Shown one piece after another: positions 20,005-30,262 of a stretch of DNA of 64,000 bases. The notes under the pieces were generated by a model, which was not told where the DNA came from, made no database searches, and worked only from the letters and a program-made list of their open reading frames with translations. The position numbers and the translations under genes are program-made. The stretch lies in contig NZ_FTMN01000008.1 in assembly GCF_900155945.1 (NCBI RefSeq), forward strand, positions 162,779 through 226,778. The letters run 5' to 3'. Numbering within the stretch: the stretch's first letter is position 1; every line of letters starts with the position of its first letter. The DNA comes from Marinobacterium stanieri. Its GTDB lineage: Bacteria > Pseudomonadota > Gammaproteobacteria > Pseudomonadales > Balneatricaceae.

Positions 20005-20928
20005 TCAGAAACCGGCCAGTACTTCCAGGTGTGCCTGTACGCTGAATGCCAGTGCGACAGGGTTGTATCCGCCTTCCAGCACGGACACGATGCGGCCTTG
20101 TGAGTGGCGTTCGGCTACGGCCTTGATCACTTTGGTTACCTGGCGGTAGTCCTCTTCATCAAGGTTAAGGTCGGCCATGGGGTCTTCCTTGTGTGCATCG
20201 AAACCGGCGGAGATGAAGATCATGTCCGGTTTGTGTGCATCCAGGGCCGGCAGCCAGTGCTCTTCCACGGCGCGGTGGAAAATATGTGGTTCGGTGTGCG
20301 CCGCGATCGGGCAGTTAACGATGTTGGGGCGATCGATCTGGTGGTAGCGCTCCGGATAATAGGGGTGCTGGAAGGTCGAGCAGACCAGTACCTCGGGGCG
20401 GTCCTTGAAGATATCCACAGTGCCGTTGCAGTGGTGCACGTCAAAGTCGAGGATGGCCACGCGTTGAATATCGGCTTGCTGCAGTGCATGAGCAGCGCCA
20501 ATGGCCACATTGTTGAACAGGCAAAAGCCCATGGCGAGGTTGTACTCGGCGTGATGGCCGGGTGGGCGCACGGCACAAAAGGCATTCTCGGCCTTGCCGG
20601 CAAGCACACGGTTAACCGCCAGAATAACACCGCCGGCCGCGAGCCGTGCAGCATTCATGCTGTCCGGGCACATGGCGGTATCATCATCGGTATAGACAAT
20701 GCCAGAGCCGGGTTGCTGGGCATCCAGACGTTTGCTGTGCAGCTGATGGTGTGCCAGCGAAATCTGCTCTTCGGTGACCGGTACTGCGGTGATCTGGTCC
20801 AGCTGGTCGATCAGGCCGGTACGTTCCAGTACCTTGTGAATCGCCGCCAGGCGAATGGGGCTGTCCGGATGCTCAGGACCCAGGTTGTGCAGCTGGCAGT
20901 CCTTGTGTGAAATCAGGGCCGTAGTCAT
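20005..20928 (-). CDS. Histone deacetylase-family amide hydrolase (acetylpolyamine/acetoin-utilisation type)
   Basis: The 307-residue protein is a zinc-dependent deacetylase of the arginase/deacetylase fold. It has 'RPPGHHAEYNLAMGFCLFNN' (tandem catalytic His), 'DFDVHHCNGT' and 'ISAGFDAHKEDP' (zinc ligands), and 'VLEGGYN' (transition-state Tyr). Bacterial members deacetylate acetylpolyamines or unknown acyl substrates; the substrate cannot be read here. The ATG has GAGGAG upstream. It stands alone on the minus strand, divergent from the TPR protein. Confidence 0.88.
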   Translation of the reverse strand: MTTALISHKDCQLHNLGPEHPDSPIRLAAIHKVLERTGLIDQLDQITAVPVTEEQISLAHHQLHSKRLDAQQPGSGIVYTDDDTAMCPDSMNAARLAAGGVILAVNRVLAGKAENAFCAVRPPGHHAEYNLAMGFCLFNNVAIGAAHALQQADIQRVAILDFDVHHCNGTVDIFKDRPEVLVCSTFQHPYYPERYHQIDRPNIVNCPIAAHTEPHIFHRAVEEHWLPALDAHKPDMIFISAGFDAHKEDPMADLNLDEEDYRQVTKVIKAVAERHSQGRIVSVLEGGYNPVALAFSVQAHLEVLAGF

Positions 20929-21246
20929 TGTCTTTATTTTTCTCCTCGTATTGTCGACATTTTAGAGGAAAACGGCAGGCAGGCGTGTTAGGCGTTGGTA
21001 TTAATTGATGCGGGTCAGTTCGTTGCAGCGCAAAAATTGATCGACATCATAAACGCCCACCCGGTGATTCTCTATAGTGAACCCACAGCATAGAACTGTC
21101 TTTGATGCCGAGCATGCTCACCCGATGCTCGGCGTTTTTTTGTTTGTCGCCCCCCTAGTCTTCTGCGCCCGCACCTCCCTCTGTATACTGTTAGCAACCC
21201 CGCCCGATAAGGGTTCCCAGCGTTTGGTAATAGGTAAACAGCCACA
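20929..21246. other. 318-bp divergent intergenic region with an internal forward terminator
   Basis: The gap holds no protein gene. TATAGT at 21073-21078 is a -10 candidate on the plus strand, and a clear intrinsic terminator follows at 21107-21141, before the downstream gene. It could be a leader attenuator or the end of a short (about 55-60 nt) RNA. Confidence 0.5.
21107..21141 (+). terminator. Intrinsic terminator hairpin upstream of the TPR regulator gene
   Basis: GCCGAGCAT (21107-21115) pairs with ATGCTCGGC (21125-21133), followed by GTTTTTTT. It lies about 105 bp before the next start codon and after no plus-strand gene. Confidence 0.8.
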
Positions 21247-22854
21247 GTGGCGTCCAGGACAGTCGACTACTCTAATAAAAGCGTACTCCTGATCGACAGC
21301 AGCGGTAATCTGCGGTCGACCATTTACTATATGTTGCGCGAACTGGGCGTTAAAAACCTTCTCGCCACCACGGTGAACGACAAGGTGCTGACGCTGATTC
21401 AGGAGTCCTCCTACGACATTATTCTGCTGGGCCACAACAGCAGCGATTCGGTCACCGGTATGCAACTGCTCGAAGAGGCACGTTACCGGGGTTATATCCG
21501 ACCTACCGCCGGCTGGATTTTCATGACCAGCGATGCGTCTCAGGAAGTGGTGTTGCATGCCATCGACAGCCGTCCTGACGACTTGCTGACCCGACCCTTT
21601 ACCATCGACGAACTCAAGAGTCGTCTTGATCAGCTGGTCCTGCGCAAGCAGGTACTGCGACCGGTGGAGCAGTCCATCGAAGTCGGAGATCTGGAAGGTG
21701 CTGTCATCGCCTGTGACGATATCCCGCGTCAGGACACTAACTACGACTACGCCTGCCGCCTTAAAGCCAGTCTGCTGATACAGCTGAAACGACCGGACGA
21801 AGCCTATGAGGTGCTGGAACCCCTGTTCTGGCAGACTCAGGACAAGGAAATAGGCCTGGTGATGGCCGAATCTCTGGCGGCCATGAACCGGTTGAATGAA
21901 GCCAAAGAGCTGCTGGGCAGCCTGATTGAAAACTTCCCGTTGCTGATCTCGGCCTATGATCTACTGGCCAAGGTGCATGAGAAAAACGGTGATCTTGATG
22001 ACGCGCGAGATATCTTAAAACAGGCGACGTCCAAATCCCCCATGGGGATTCCGCGCCAGATGGAACTGGGACGAGTCGCGACCCAAACCCGTGTGCTGGA
22101 TATGGCCGAAGGAGCCTACCGCAAATCCATCCAGCTGGGGCGCCGCAGTTGCTACCGTTCCCCGGAGCCCTATCTGCGTCTGGCCAATATTCGACGCCTG
22201 GAAATGCTGGACGCGGACAGCCGTCGCCAGATTGATCTGCGTAACGACTTCGATGTGGTGCTGAATAACGCCGAGTTTGCTTTCCCGAGGGATAACACGC
22301 TCAAGGTGCGCTCCAACCTGCTCAGAGCCAAGATTTGTGAAGACCTGGGGGAAGCTTCCCAGGCACAGCAGTTTCGTTCTGTTGCCAATGAGCATAACCA
22401 GTCACTTGAGCAGCCTCTGCAACTGGATCGAGAGCAGTTGCTGCTGTCCGGTGACAAGGTACCCATGCTTGAGCCTGAAACCACTCAGGAGCCTGCAGCC
22501 AAGGGTGGTGTGCGTCGCGACCATGCCATGAGTGACAAGGTTAATCGTCTGGGCGTTAAGCACTATCTGGCCGGCAAGTTGTCTCAGGCAATCCGCTATT
22601 TTGGCCTGGCCATCGAGTACGACCCGGGTAATGTACCGGCGCTGTTGAATCTGGCCCAGCTGTTCCTGGAGGCGGCGCGCGATAATGCCAGCAAGCGCGA
22701 CGAGCGTTTCCGCATGGTGGACCGCTATCTGCGACTCACGGACCGACTACCACTGGAGCCGGCTGAGAAATTGCGCCAGACACAGCTGCTCAAATACCGC
22801 AAGCAACCCTTGGATACCCTGCCGCCCGGCTCACTGGGCAGCTTGCTGCGCTGA
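21247..22854 (+). CDS. TPR protein with N-terminal degenerate response-regulator receiver domain
   Basis: The 535-residue protein starts (GTG) with a CheY-like domain (about 10-130). It keeps one acidic residue in 'VLLID', the Thr in 'FMTSDA', but has Gly where the phospho-acceptor Asp is expected ('YDIILLGHN') and Arg for the conserved Lys ('LLTRPF'). Residues about 140-535 are helical TPR-like repeats ('AYEVLEPLFWQTQDKEIGLVMAESLAAMNRLNEAKELL', 'GKLSQAIRYFGLAIEYDPGNVPALLNLAQL'). The architecture resembles VieB-type proteins. It probably works by protein-protein contacts and not by classic phosphorylation; partner unknown. No sensor kinase is adjacent. Confidence 0.82.
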   Translation: MASRTVDYSNKSVLLIDSSGNLRSTIYYMLRELGVKNLLATTVNDKVLTLIQESSYDIILLGHNSSDSVTGMQLLEEARYRGYIRPTAGWIFMTSDASQEVVLHAIDSRPDDLLTRPFTIDELKSRLDQLVLRKQVLRPVEQSIEVGDLEGAVIACDDIPRQDTNYDYACRLKASLLIQLKRPDEAYEVLEPLFWQTQDKEIGLVMAESLAAMNRLNEAKELLGSLIENFPLLISAYDLLAKVHEKNGDLDDARDILKQATSKSPMGIPRQMELGRVATQTRVLDMAEGAYRKSIQLGRRSCYRSPEPYLRLANIRRLEMLDADSRRQIDLRNDFDVVLNNAEFAFPRDNTLKVRSNLLRAKICEDLGEASQAQQFRSVANEHNQSLEQPLQLDREQLLLSGDKVPMLEPETTQEPAAKGGVRRDHAMSDKVNRLGVKHYLAGKLSQAIRYFGLAIEYDPGNVPALLNLAQLFLEAARDNASKRDERFRMVDRYLRLTDRLPLEPAEKLRQTQLLKYRKQPLDTLPPGSLGSLLR

Positions 22855-22855
22855 T

Positions 22856-24385
22856 TCAGTCCAGCTGCTGCAGAAAGATACGCGCACTCTCCTGAATGGC
22901 TTCCCTGGCATCGTCTGACATCTTGTTCAGGTTGCGATAGGCCAGCCCCAGGCGCGGATTCTGTTCCAGCTGTTCCCGGTTACGTGCCAGAAAATCCCAG
23001 TACAGATAATTGAAAGGGCAGGCTTTGGCGCCCGTTTTCTGTTTCACGTCGTAGCGGCAGTGTTGGCAATAGTCCGACATGCGGTTGATATAGGCACCGC
23101 TGGCTGCGTAGGGTTTGCTGGCCATCAGGCCCCCATCGGCAAACAGGATCATGCCCTGCACGTTGGGCATTTCCACCCATTCATAGGCATCGGCATAGAC
23201 CAGCAGGTACCACTCATTCACCTCCGCGGGGTTGGCCCCTATCAGCAGGGCGAAGTTACCCAGCACCATCAGCCGCTGGATATGATGGGCGTAGGCATGG
23301 CGACGCGTATCCTCCACACATTGGTGCAGGCAGTTCATGGCAGTGGTTTGCCCCCAATAGAGTCCGGGCAGGGGGCGGTCGGCCTTCAGGTAGTTGCCTT
23401 CTTTATATGCCGGCATCTGCAGCCAGTAGAGGCCACGCACATACTCGCGCCAACCCAGAATCTGGCGGATAAATCCCTCGACGGCGTTGAGAGGTGCCTT
23501 TTCCTGTTGATAAGCCGTTTCAGCCGCTTCGATCACCTCGCGAGGCTCCAGTAATCCCAGGTTGATATAGAAGCTCAGATGGGAATGAAACAACCAGGGA
23601 TCCTGCTGGCGCATGGCATCCTGGTAGTCACCAAACAGGGGCAGGCGTTCACGGATGAACTGGTCCAGTACCTCAAGTGCCTGGGCACGGGTGACGGCAT
23701 AGTGAAAGTCATCCAGCTCTCCAAAGTGGTCGGGAAAGCCTGTCTGAATCAGGTCGATAACGTCTTGGGTGATGCTGTCAGGCTCAAAGCGGGCGGGGGC
23801 GGGTGGTGTCAGGTCTGCGGGCATTGCCTTGCGGTTGGAGCTGTCGAAATTCCATTGCCCACCCACGGGTTTGCCCTCATGCATCAGAATACCGTAGCGC
23901 TTGCGCAGGTTGCGGTAAAAGTACTCCATCCGCAGCTGACGCCTGCCCTGAGCCCAGTCTCTGAAATCGTCTGTTGAGGACAGAAAACGGTCATCTTCGC
24001 GCAGTTCAATATGTGCGTCCGAGGTCTGTTGCCACTGCTGAAACTGTTGCAGCAACCTGTATTCGCCAGGTCTGGTGATGACACAGTGGCGGCAGCCTGA
24101 GGCGTTGAGAATATGCTCAACTTCCCGGATAAAGTCAGAATACCGGTCCGTATCGTCGAGGCGTCGATAGCAGACGCGATAGCCTTTTTCCTTCAACGTC
24201 TTGGCAAAGTGCCGCATGGCTGACAGCACCAGAACCAGTTTCTTTTTGTGATGTGCCACATAGGTTGCTTCGCTGTGCAGCTCACACATCAGAATCAGAT
24301 CCTGCTCGGGATCGATATCTTTGAGGCTGCTAATATTCAGACTTAGCTGATCACCCAGGATCAGCCGCAAGCGGGGAGAAGGCAC
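22856..24385 (-). CDS. Fe-S cryptochrome/photolyase family protein (PhrB/CryB-like)
   Basis: The 509-residue protein (GTG start, GGAG upstream) begins 'LRLILGDQLSLNISSL', the DUF-related N-terminus of FeS-BCP proteins, followed by the FAD-binding helical domain. Four cysteines that would bind a [4Fe-4S] cluster are present: one in 'AMNCLHQC' and three in the C-terminal segment 'SDYCQHCRYDV...ACPFNY'. Members of this group repair (6-4) photoproducts or act as blue-light receptors. It would act on DNA in the cytosol. It is convergent with the TPR gene (1 bp apart). Confidence 0.87.
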   Translation of the reverse strand: MPSPRLRLILGDQLSLNISSLKDIDPEQDLILMCELHSEATYVAHHKKKLVLVLSAMRHFAKTLKEKGYRVCYRRLDDTDRYSDFIREVEHILNASGCRHCVITRPGEYRLLQQFQQWQQTSDAHIELREDDRFLSSTDDFRDWAQGRRQLRMEYFYRNLRKRYGILMHEGKPVGGQWNFDSSNRKAMPADLTPPAPARFEPDSITQDVIDLIQTGFPDHFGELDDFHYAVTRAQALEVLDQFIRERLPLFGDYQDAMRQQDPWLFHSHLSFYINLGLLEPREVIEAAETAYQQEKAPLNAVEGFIRQILGWREYVRGLYWLQMPAYKEGNYLKADRPLPGLYWGQTTAMNCLHQCVEDTRRHAYAHHIQRLMVLGNFALLIGANPAEVNEWYLLVYADAYEWVEMPNVQGMILFADGGLMASKPYAASGAYINRMSDYCQHCRYDVKQKTGAKACPFNYLYWDFLARNREQLEQNPRLGLAYRNLNKMSDDAREAIQESARIFLQQLD

Positions 24386-24467
24386 AGGTTTGCTCCGTAG
24401 ACGTAGAACTGAGATTTACGTGAGAGAAACCGGGATGGATTTTTGCGGCAGGTACAAACGACAGGCG

Positions 24468-24500
24468 AAAAAAATGCCCACAGGCAGAACCTGTGGGCAT
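24468..24500 (-). terminator. Intrinsic terminator of the small minus-strand gene
   Basis: Read on the minus strand, ATGCCCACAGG / CCTGTGGGCAT (11 bp, 5-nt loop) is followed by seven T. It lies 52 bp after the stop of the 73-residue gene. Confidence 0.88.
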
Positions 24501-24552
24501 CAAACAACAAACAACAGATAAGGAATCAACACCATGAAGTGAAGATCGTGCG

Positions 24553-24774
24553 TTACGCCTTGCAGACGTGACGCGGTGCGCCAATACGGCAACCATAAAC
24601 ACCGACTTCCCCTTTCCAACGCATCCACGTCAGCAGGTCGGCCAGTTGGTTGAACAGCTTGGCAACAGCACCCTGGCTTTCAGATGCCTCGGCATCCGTG
24701 TAACCCATGGCCACCAGCTCCTGGTGGATACGACGATCTTCATTGGCAAGACCGGTGTAGTGCTTCTGGTTCAT
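24553..24774 (-). CDS. Small conserved-looking protein of unknown function, 73 aa
   Basis: I do not recognise it. The ATG at 24774 has GGGGAG 8 bp upstream and gives a 73-residue protein beginning MNQKHYTGLANEDRRIHQEL, with Trp residues in 'LLTWMRWKGEVGV' and two Cys near the C-terminus ('GCRIGAPRHVCKA'). It has its own strong terminator and a TATACT box about 35 bp upstream, so it is a real monocistronic gene. A five-residue longer start at 24789 is possible but has no ribosome site. It has no signal peptide or membrane segment. Confidence 0.7.
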   Translation of the reverse strand: MNQKHYTGLANEDRRIHQELVAMGYTDAEASESQGAVAKLFNQLADLLTWMRWKGEVGVYGCRIGAPRHVCKA

Positions 24775-24834
24775 AACAACACTCCCCAAAATGTGTGTTA
24801 GACCTTAGTAGTATACATAGAGTTAATATGTGAA

Positions 24835-24868
24835 GCAATTGTCTGTTTAGTGATCAACAGACAATTGC
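24835..24868. repeat. 13-bp perfect inverted repeat
   Basis: GCAATTGTCTGTT (24835-24847) and AACAGACAATTGC (24856-24868) flank TAGTGATC. Neither side has a T-run, so it is not an intrinsic terminator; a dimeric regulator site or an RNA hairpin in the leader of the downstream gene fits better. Confidence 0.7.
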
Positions 24869-24949
24869 AGGAAAAAAACAGATCGGCAGATGCTTGAAGC
24901 CTGAGCAAACCCTTATATTCTTTAAGGAGTCTTCAAGAGTGGGAAATGG

Positions 24950-26206
24950 ATGCAACTGCGCCAGCTGTTCCTGATCAACCTTATCGTCGTGCTGCTGTGC
25001 AGCCTTATCGTCGGCTTTTCCTGGCTGGTGAATCGGAATGCGCTCGAAGGGGCGGGTTTGTCCGTGTTCCAGGCCCAGGGGCGTGCGGCGTTCGAGTTGA
25101 TTCGGGCTGCACGTCACTGGAATGCTGATACGGAGGGCGTCTATGTTCCAGTGTCCCCTGATATTCATCCCAACCCCTACTTACACCTCCCGGATAGAGA
25201 CATCACAGATAACCATGGCCGCCAGCTAACACGTATCAACCCTGCTTATATGACGCGGCAGATATCGGAGCAGCTTGAGGGTCAGGATGTGGCCCTGCGC
25301 ATTACCAGCCTTAAACCGCTTAACCCTACTAATGCACCGGATGAATGGGAGCGCTCTGCCCTGACCTGGATGGAGCAAAGCGGAGAGCTGGAGCGGGTGG
25401 AGTTGTTTGAAGGCCGTTATCGCTATATGGCAGGGCTTAATATTGTCCACAGCTGCCTGCCGTGTCATGAGCAGATGGGCTACAAAATCGGGGATCTGCG
25501 TGGCGGCATCAGCTTCAGCCGCGATGCCAAACGCATGGACCCTCTGGTCAATGGCATGCTTGAACGGGTGGATAACATGCATCTCTGGGTTTGGGCGGTT
25601 CTGGTGGTGTGTGCGTCTGTGCTGGCGAGCCTGACCTTCGGCTTCTGGCAGCGCCTGATGGGCAGTGAATCGGTGCAGCAACGACTGAGATCACTGGTCG
25701 AGACTGATTATCTGACCGGTGTGCTAAGCCGTCGAGAATTGATGAGTCGGCTGGAGCAGGAAGTCGAGCGGACACAACGTTTTGCTTCACCCCTGGCACT
25801 GATGATGATCGACCTGGACCACTTCAAGCAGGTGAATGATCGTTTTGGTCATGCTCAGGGTGACAGGGTGCTGATTGCAGTGGCTCAGGCACTGCGGCAT
25901 GAGTTGCGCAAGGTGGATAGCATCGGTCGTTACGGTGGTGAGGAGTTTACCGTGATTTTGCCGAACACGGACGCGGGTGAGGCATCCAAACTGGCCGAGC
26001 GCCTGCTGCAACGGGTGCGTGAGCTGGAGGTCAGGACCGAAACCGGTGAACTCCTTAAGGTCACTATCAGCATTGGCCTGGTGTGTAACCGGGATTTGTC
26101 ACAAATAATGACAGCCGATTCATTGCTTCGAAGTGCTGATCAGGCGCTTTACAACGCCAAGCATGCCGGGCGAAACGGGTTTGAGCAGGAACAGTTGCCT
26201 GCATAA
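24950..26206 (+). CDS. Diguanylate cyclase with DUF3365 (c-haem type) periplasmic sensor
   Basis: The 418-residue protein has an N-terminal membrane helix (about 5-24), a periplasmic domain of the DUF3365/Tll0287 type (about 30-200) with a CxxCH haem or redox motif in 'SCLPCHEQMGYK', a second helix (about 212-232), and a GGDEF domain (about 255-415). The active site reads 'RYGGEEF' and an inhibitory I-site RxxD ('RKVD') stands five residues before it, so it should make c-di-GMP and be product-inhibited. The signal is probably redox, NO or a small ligand. It is monocistronic. Confidence 0.88.
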   Translation: MQLRQLFLINLIVVLLCSLIVGFSWLVNRNALEGAGLSVFQAQGRAAFELIRAARHWNADTEGVYVPVSPDIHPNPYLHLPDRDITDNHGRQLTRINPAYMTRQISEQLEGQDVALRITSLKPLNPTNAPDEWERSALTWMEQSGELERVELFEGRYRYMAGLNIVHSCLPCHEQMGYKIGDLRGGISFSRDAKRMDPLVNGMLERVDNMHLWVWAVLVVCASVLASLTFGFWQRLMGSESVQQRLRSLVETDYLTGVLSRRELMSRLEQEVERTQRFASPLALMMIDLDHFKQVNDRFGHAQGDRVLIAVAQALRHELRKVDSIGRYGGEEFTVILPNTDAGEASKLAERLLQRVRELEVRTETGELLKVTISIGLVCNRDLSQIMTADSLLRSADQALYNAKHAGRNGFEQEQLPA

Positions 26207-26247
26207 CAGATCAGTTTCGGGTTCATCCGGGCTTTGCATGCATTCCG

Positions 26248-26284
26248 ATAGGTCTTGCCTATCGTTGCCATTAGAAATGTCACT
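26248..26284. promoter_or_regulatory. OxyR-type binding site upstream of katG
   Basis: ATAG-N7-CTAT-N7-ATTA-N7-CACT: the first two quarter-sites match the OxyR consensus ATAG-N7-CTAT exactly and the register of the other two is kept with partial matches. It lies about 150 bp upstream of the katG start. Confidence 0.72.
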
Positions 26285-26412
26285 TTGGCTAATCCACAGC
26301 CAGCGTCTAGTCTGAAGCTAACCAAAACACAACAGGTCCAACTCAAGGTTGAGAACGGTGTTTCCTGAGCAATCAGGCACTTATGAACACCGGTTTGTGA
26401 GTCTTTGGATAA

Positions 26413-28611
<2,199 letters not shown>

Positions 28612-28642
28612 ACCTGCCCTGGTTGAAGTGAGCTCAAAAACA

Positions 28643-28673
28643 AAACGCCGGCTCCTTGAGAGTCGGCGTTTTT
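28643..28673 (+). terminator. Intrinsic terminator of katG
   Basis: AACGCCGGCTC / GAGTCGGCGTT with a CTTGA-centred loop and a T-run, 32 bp after the katG stop. Confidence 0.8.
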
Positions 28674-28708
28674 GTATGGCTGCAAAAGTCTGTGGGAAGC
28701 CCGTCTGC

Positions 28709-29131
28709 TCAAGCCTCAGTCAACAGAAACCGGCTCAGTGCCTCTTTGGCCTGAGATGATAGCGGCTGGGATTTGCGTGTTGTTTCGTTCATCTGCACGA
28801 TGATTGTCTCAGCTGTGGCGACGCACTGCTCGTTCTGATAAAGCTGTTGATAAAGCGTCATTGAGCTGTTGCCGACTTTCAAAACGCCTGTGCCGATATC
28901 CACACGTCCTGGCCAGCGGACCTCACCCAGTAACTGCAGGTCCAGTTTGGCGATCACATAGACGGCACCCTCTGCCACCAGCGGGGCTTCGGCATCGTAG
29001 AGCATCTCGGCACGGCCCGTTTCCAGAAAGGTGGAAAACACGGCACTGTTCACGTGCCCCTGACTGTCGGTATCGGCAAAGCGCAGCTTGTCGTAGGTCT
29101 GCAGGGGGAAATCGCTGAGTGTATGCGTCAT
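28709..29131 (-). CDS. Hotdog-fold acyl-CoA thioesterase (4HBT type)
   Basis: The 140-residue protein has the 4-hydroxybenzoyl-CoA thioesterase-like motif 'RFADTDSQGHVNSAVFSTFLETGR', with the catalytic Asp before 'QGHVN'. The family hydrolyses acyl- or aryl-CoA esters; the substrate is not readable. The ATG at 29131 has AAGGA 8 bp upstream and is preferred over 29149. It precedes an aromatic catabolic region but is on the opposite strand from mobA, so a link to hydroxybenzoate metabolism is only suggestive. Confidence 0.82.
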   Translation of the reverse strand: MTHTLSDFPLQTYDKLRFADTDSQGHVNSAVFSTFLETGRAEMLYDAEAPLVAEGAVYVIAKLDLQLLGEVRWPGRVDIGTGVLKVGNSSMTLYQQLYQNEQCVATAETIIVQMNETTRKSQPLSSQAKEALSRFLLTEA

Positions 29132-29241
29132 AAGTCTGTCCTTGAACATCAGCAGTTAGGATCAAGCGAGTCGTAGAGCGTCGCACAGCCTTGGCTGCAA
29201 GTCATTACCATTTCACGACAGTTCCATATCCGATCACAAGC

Positions 29242-30165
29242 CTAAAGCGAAAGCCCGTAGGTGGGTTTATCCCGATCCAGCTGGCGCAGAAGCTCGCTGA
29301 TAATGTGCCGAACTTTCACCATTTCGGGCCTCTCCTCTCGGTCGATGCGGGACCAGAGTGCCAGGTCACGCCGGGGGCCGGGCTGGCCGTCCACTTCCAG
29401 CAGTTGCTCCGGTGATACCTGGCCGGTCATCAAGGTCAGGCGTGCCGGCAAACGCACCAACAGGTCGGTGGTATTCAGCAGGTGCAGCACCGAGTGTATG
29501 CTGCCGGTTAGTGCCATGCGTGCCGGCAAGGGGGCGGTCAGGTTTTCTTGAGTATCGAGGAAACCTGCGCTGGCGCCCGCAATCATCCAGTTGTGTTCTG
29601 CCAACTGGTTGGCGTCTATCTGTGTGTGAGTACTTACAAGCTTGCTCTTGCGGCCGGCAAATACACCGGTGCGATCCCGGAACAGGATGTCACGATTCAA
29701 GCGCCCCTGGGATACGGACAGATGGGCATGAGAAATGAGGAAATCCAGCTCTCCCGCTTGCAGCAACTGGATCTGGGTGGCAGCCGATGCCGTCCTCAGG
29801 TGAAATACGTAGCGGCTTTCCTGCAGAAGTGCGGAGGTCATCTCCTCCACCGCCGCGAACTCCCAGAGTGGGTCGATCCCGATCACAAACTCCTGATGGT
29901 AGCCACTGTGCCATTGCCGGATCACTTCGTCGCCATGATCGGATTCGGCCAGAATGCGCTCCCCGATCCGGGCCAGCCGCGCACCGATTTCGGTGGGTTC
30001 CACTCCGTAACGGGAACGGGTGAGTAAGGGAGCGCCCACTTTCGCTTCCAGCTGCTTGATACTGCGGGTCAGTGTCGGTTGGGTCACATAGAGGTGCTCA
30101 GAGGCACGACTGATTGATCCCTGTTTCACGACAATCGCCAGTTGTTTCAACAGGTTGGGGTTCAT
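29242..30165 (-). CDS. LysR-family regulator, divergent from mobA
   Basis: The 307-residue protein has the LysR helix-turn-helix (about 3-60, 'QGSISRASEHLYVTQPTLTRSIKQLEAKVG') and a periplasmic-binding-like effector domain (about 90-295). It is divergent from the 3-hydroxybenzoate 4-monooxygenase gene with 97 bp between starts; the gap holds an AAAAAT-CT-ATTTTT dyad (30193-30206). It is therefore the likely activator of mobA responding to 3-hydroxybenzoate, by context only. Confidence 0.85.
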   Translation of the reverse strand: MNPNLLKQLAIVVKQGSISRASEHLYVTQPTLTRSIKQLEAKVGAPLLTRSRYGVEPTEIGARLARIGERILAESDHGDEVIRQWHSGYHQEFVIGIDPLWEFAAVEEMTSALLQESRYVFHLRTASAATQIQLLQAGELDFLISHAHLSVSQGRLNRDILFRDRTGVFAGRKSKLVSTHTQIDANQLAEHNWMIAGASAGFLDTQENLTAPLPARMALTGSIHSVLHLLNTTDLLVRLPARLTLMTGQVSPEQLLEVDGQPGPRRDLALWSRIDREERPEMVKVRHIISELLRQLDRDKPTYGLSL

Positions 30166-30262
30166 GTATGCAAATTCTTTTTATCTGGGTATAAAAATCT
30201 ATTTTTGCTGATATCTGAAGCTGTTTAAAGTCTTTCCCATAATAATGAGAGGAGAGTACCCC

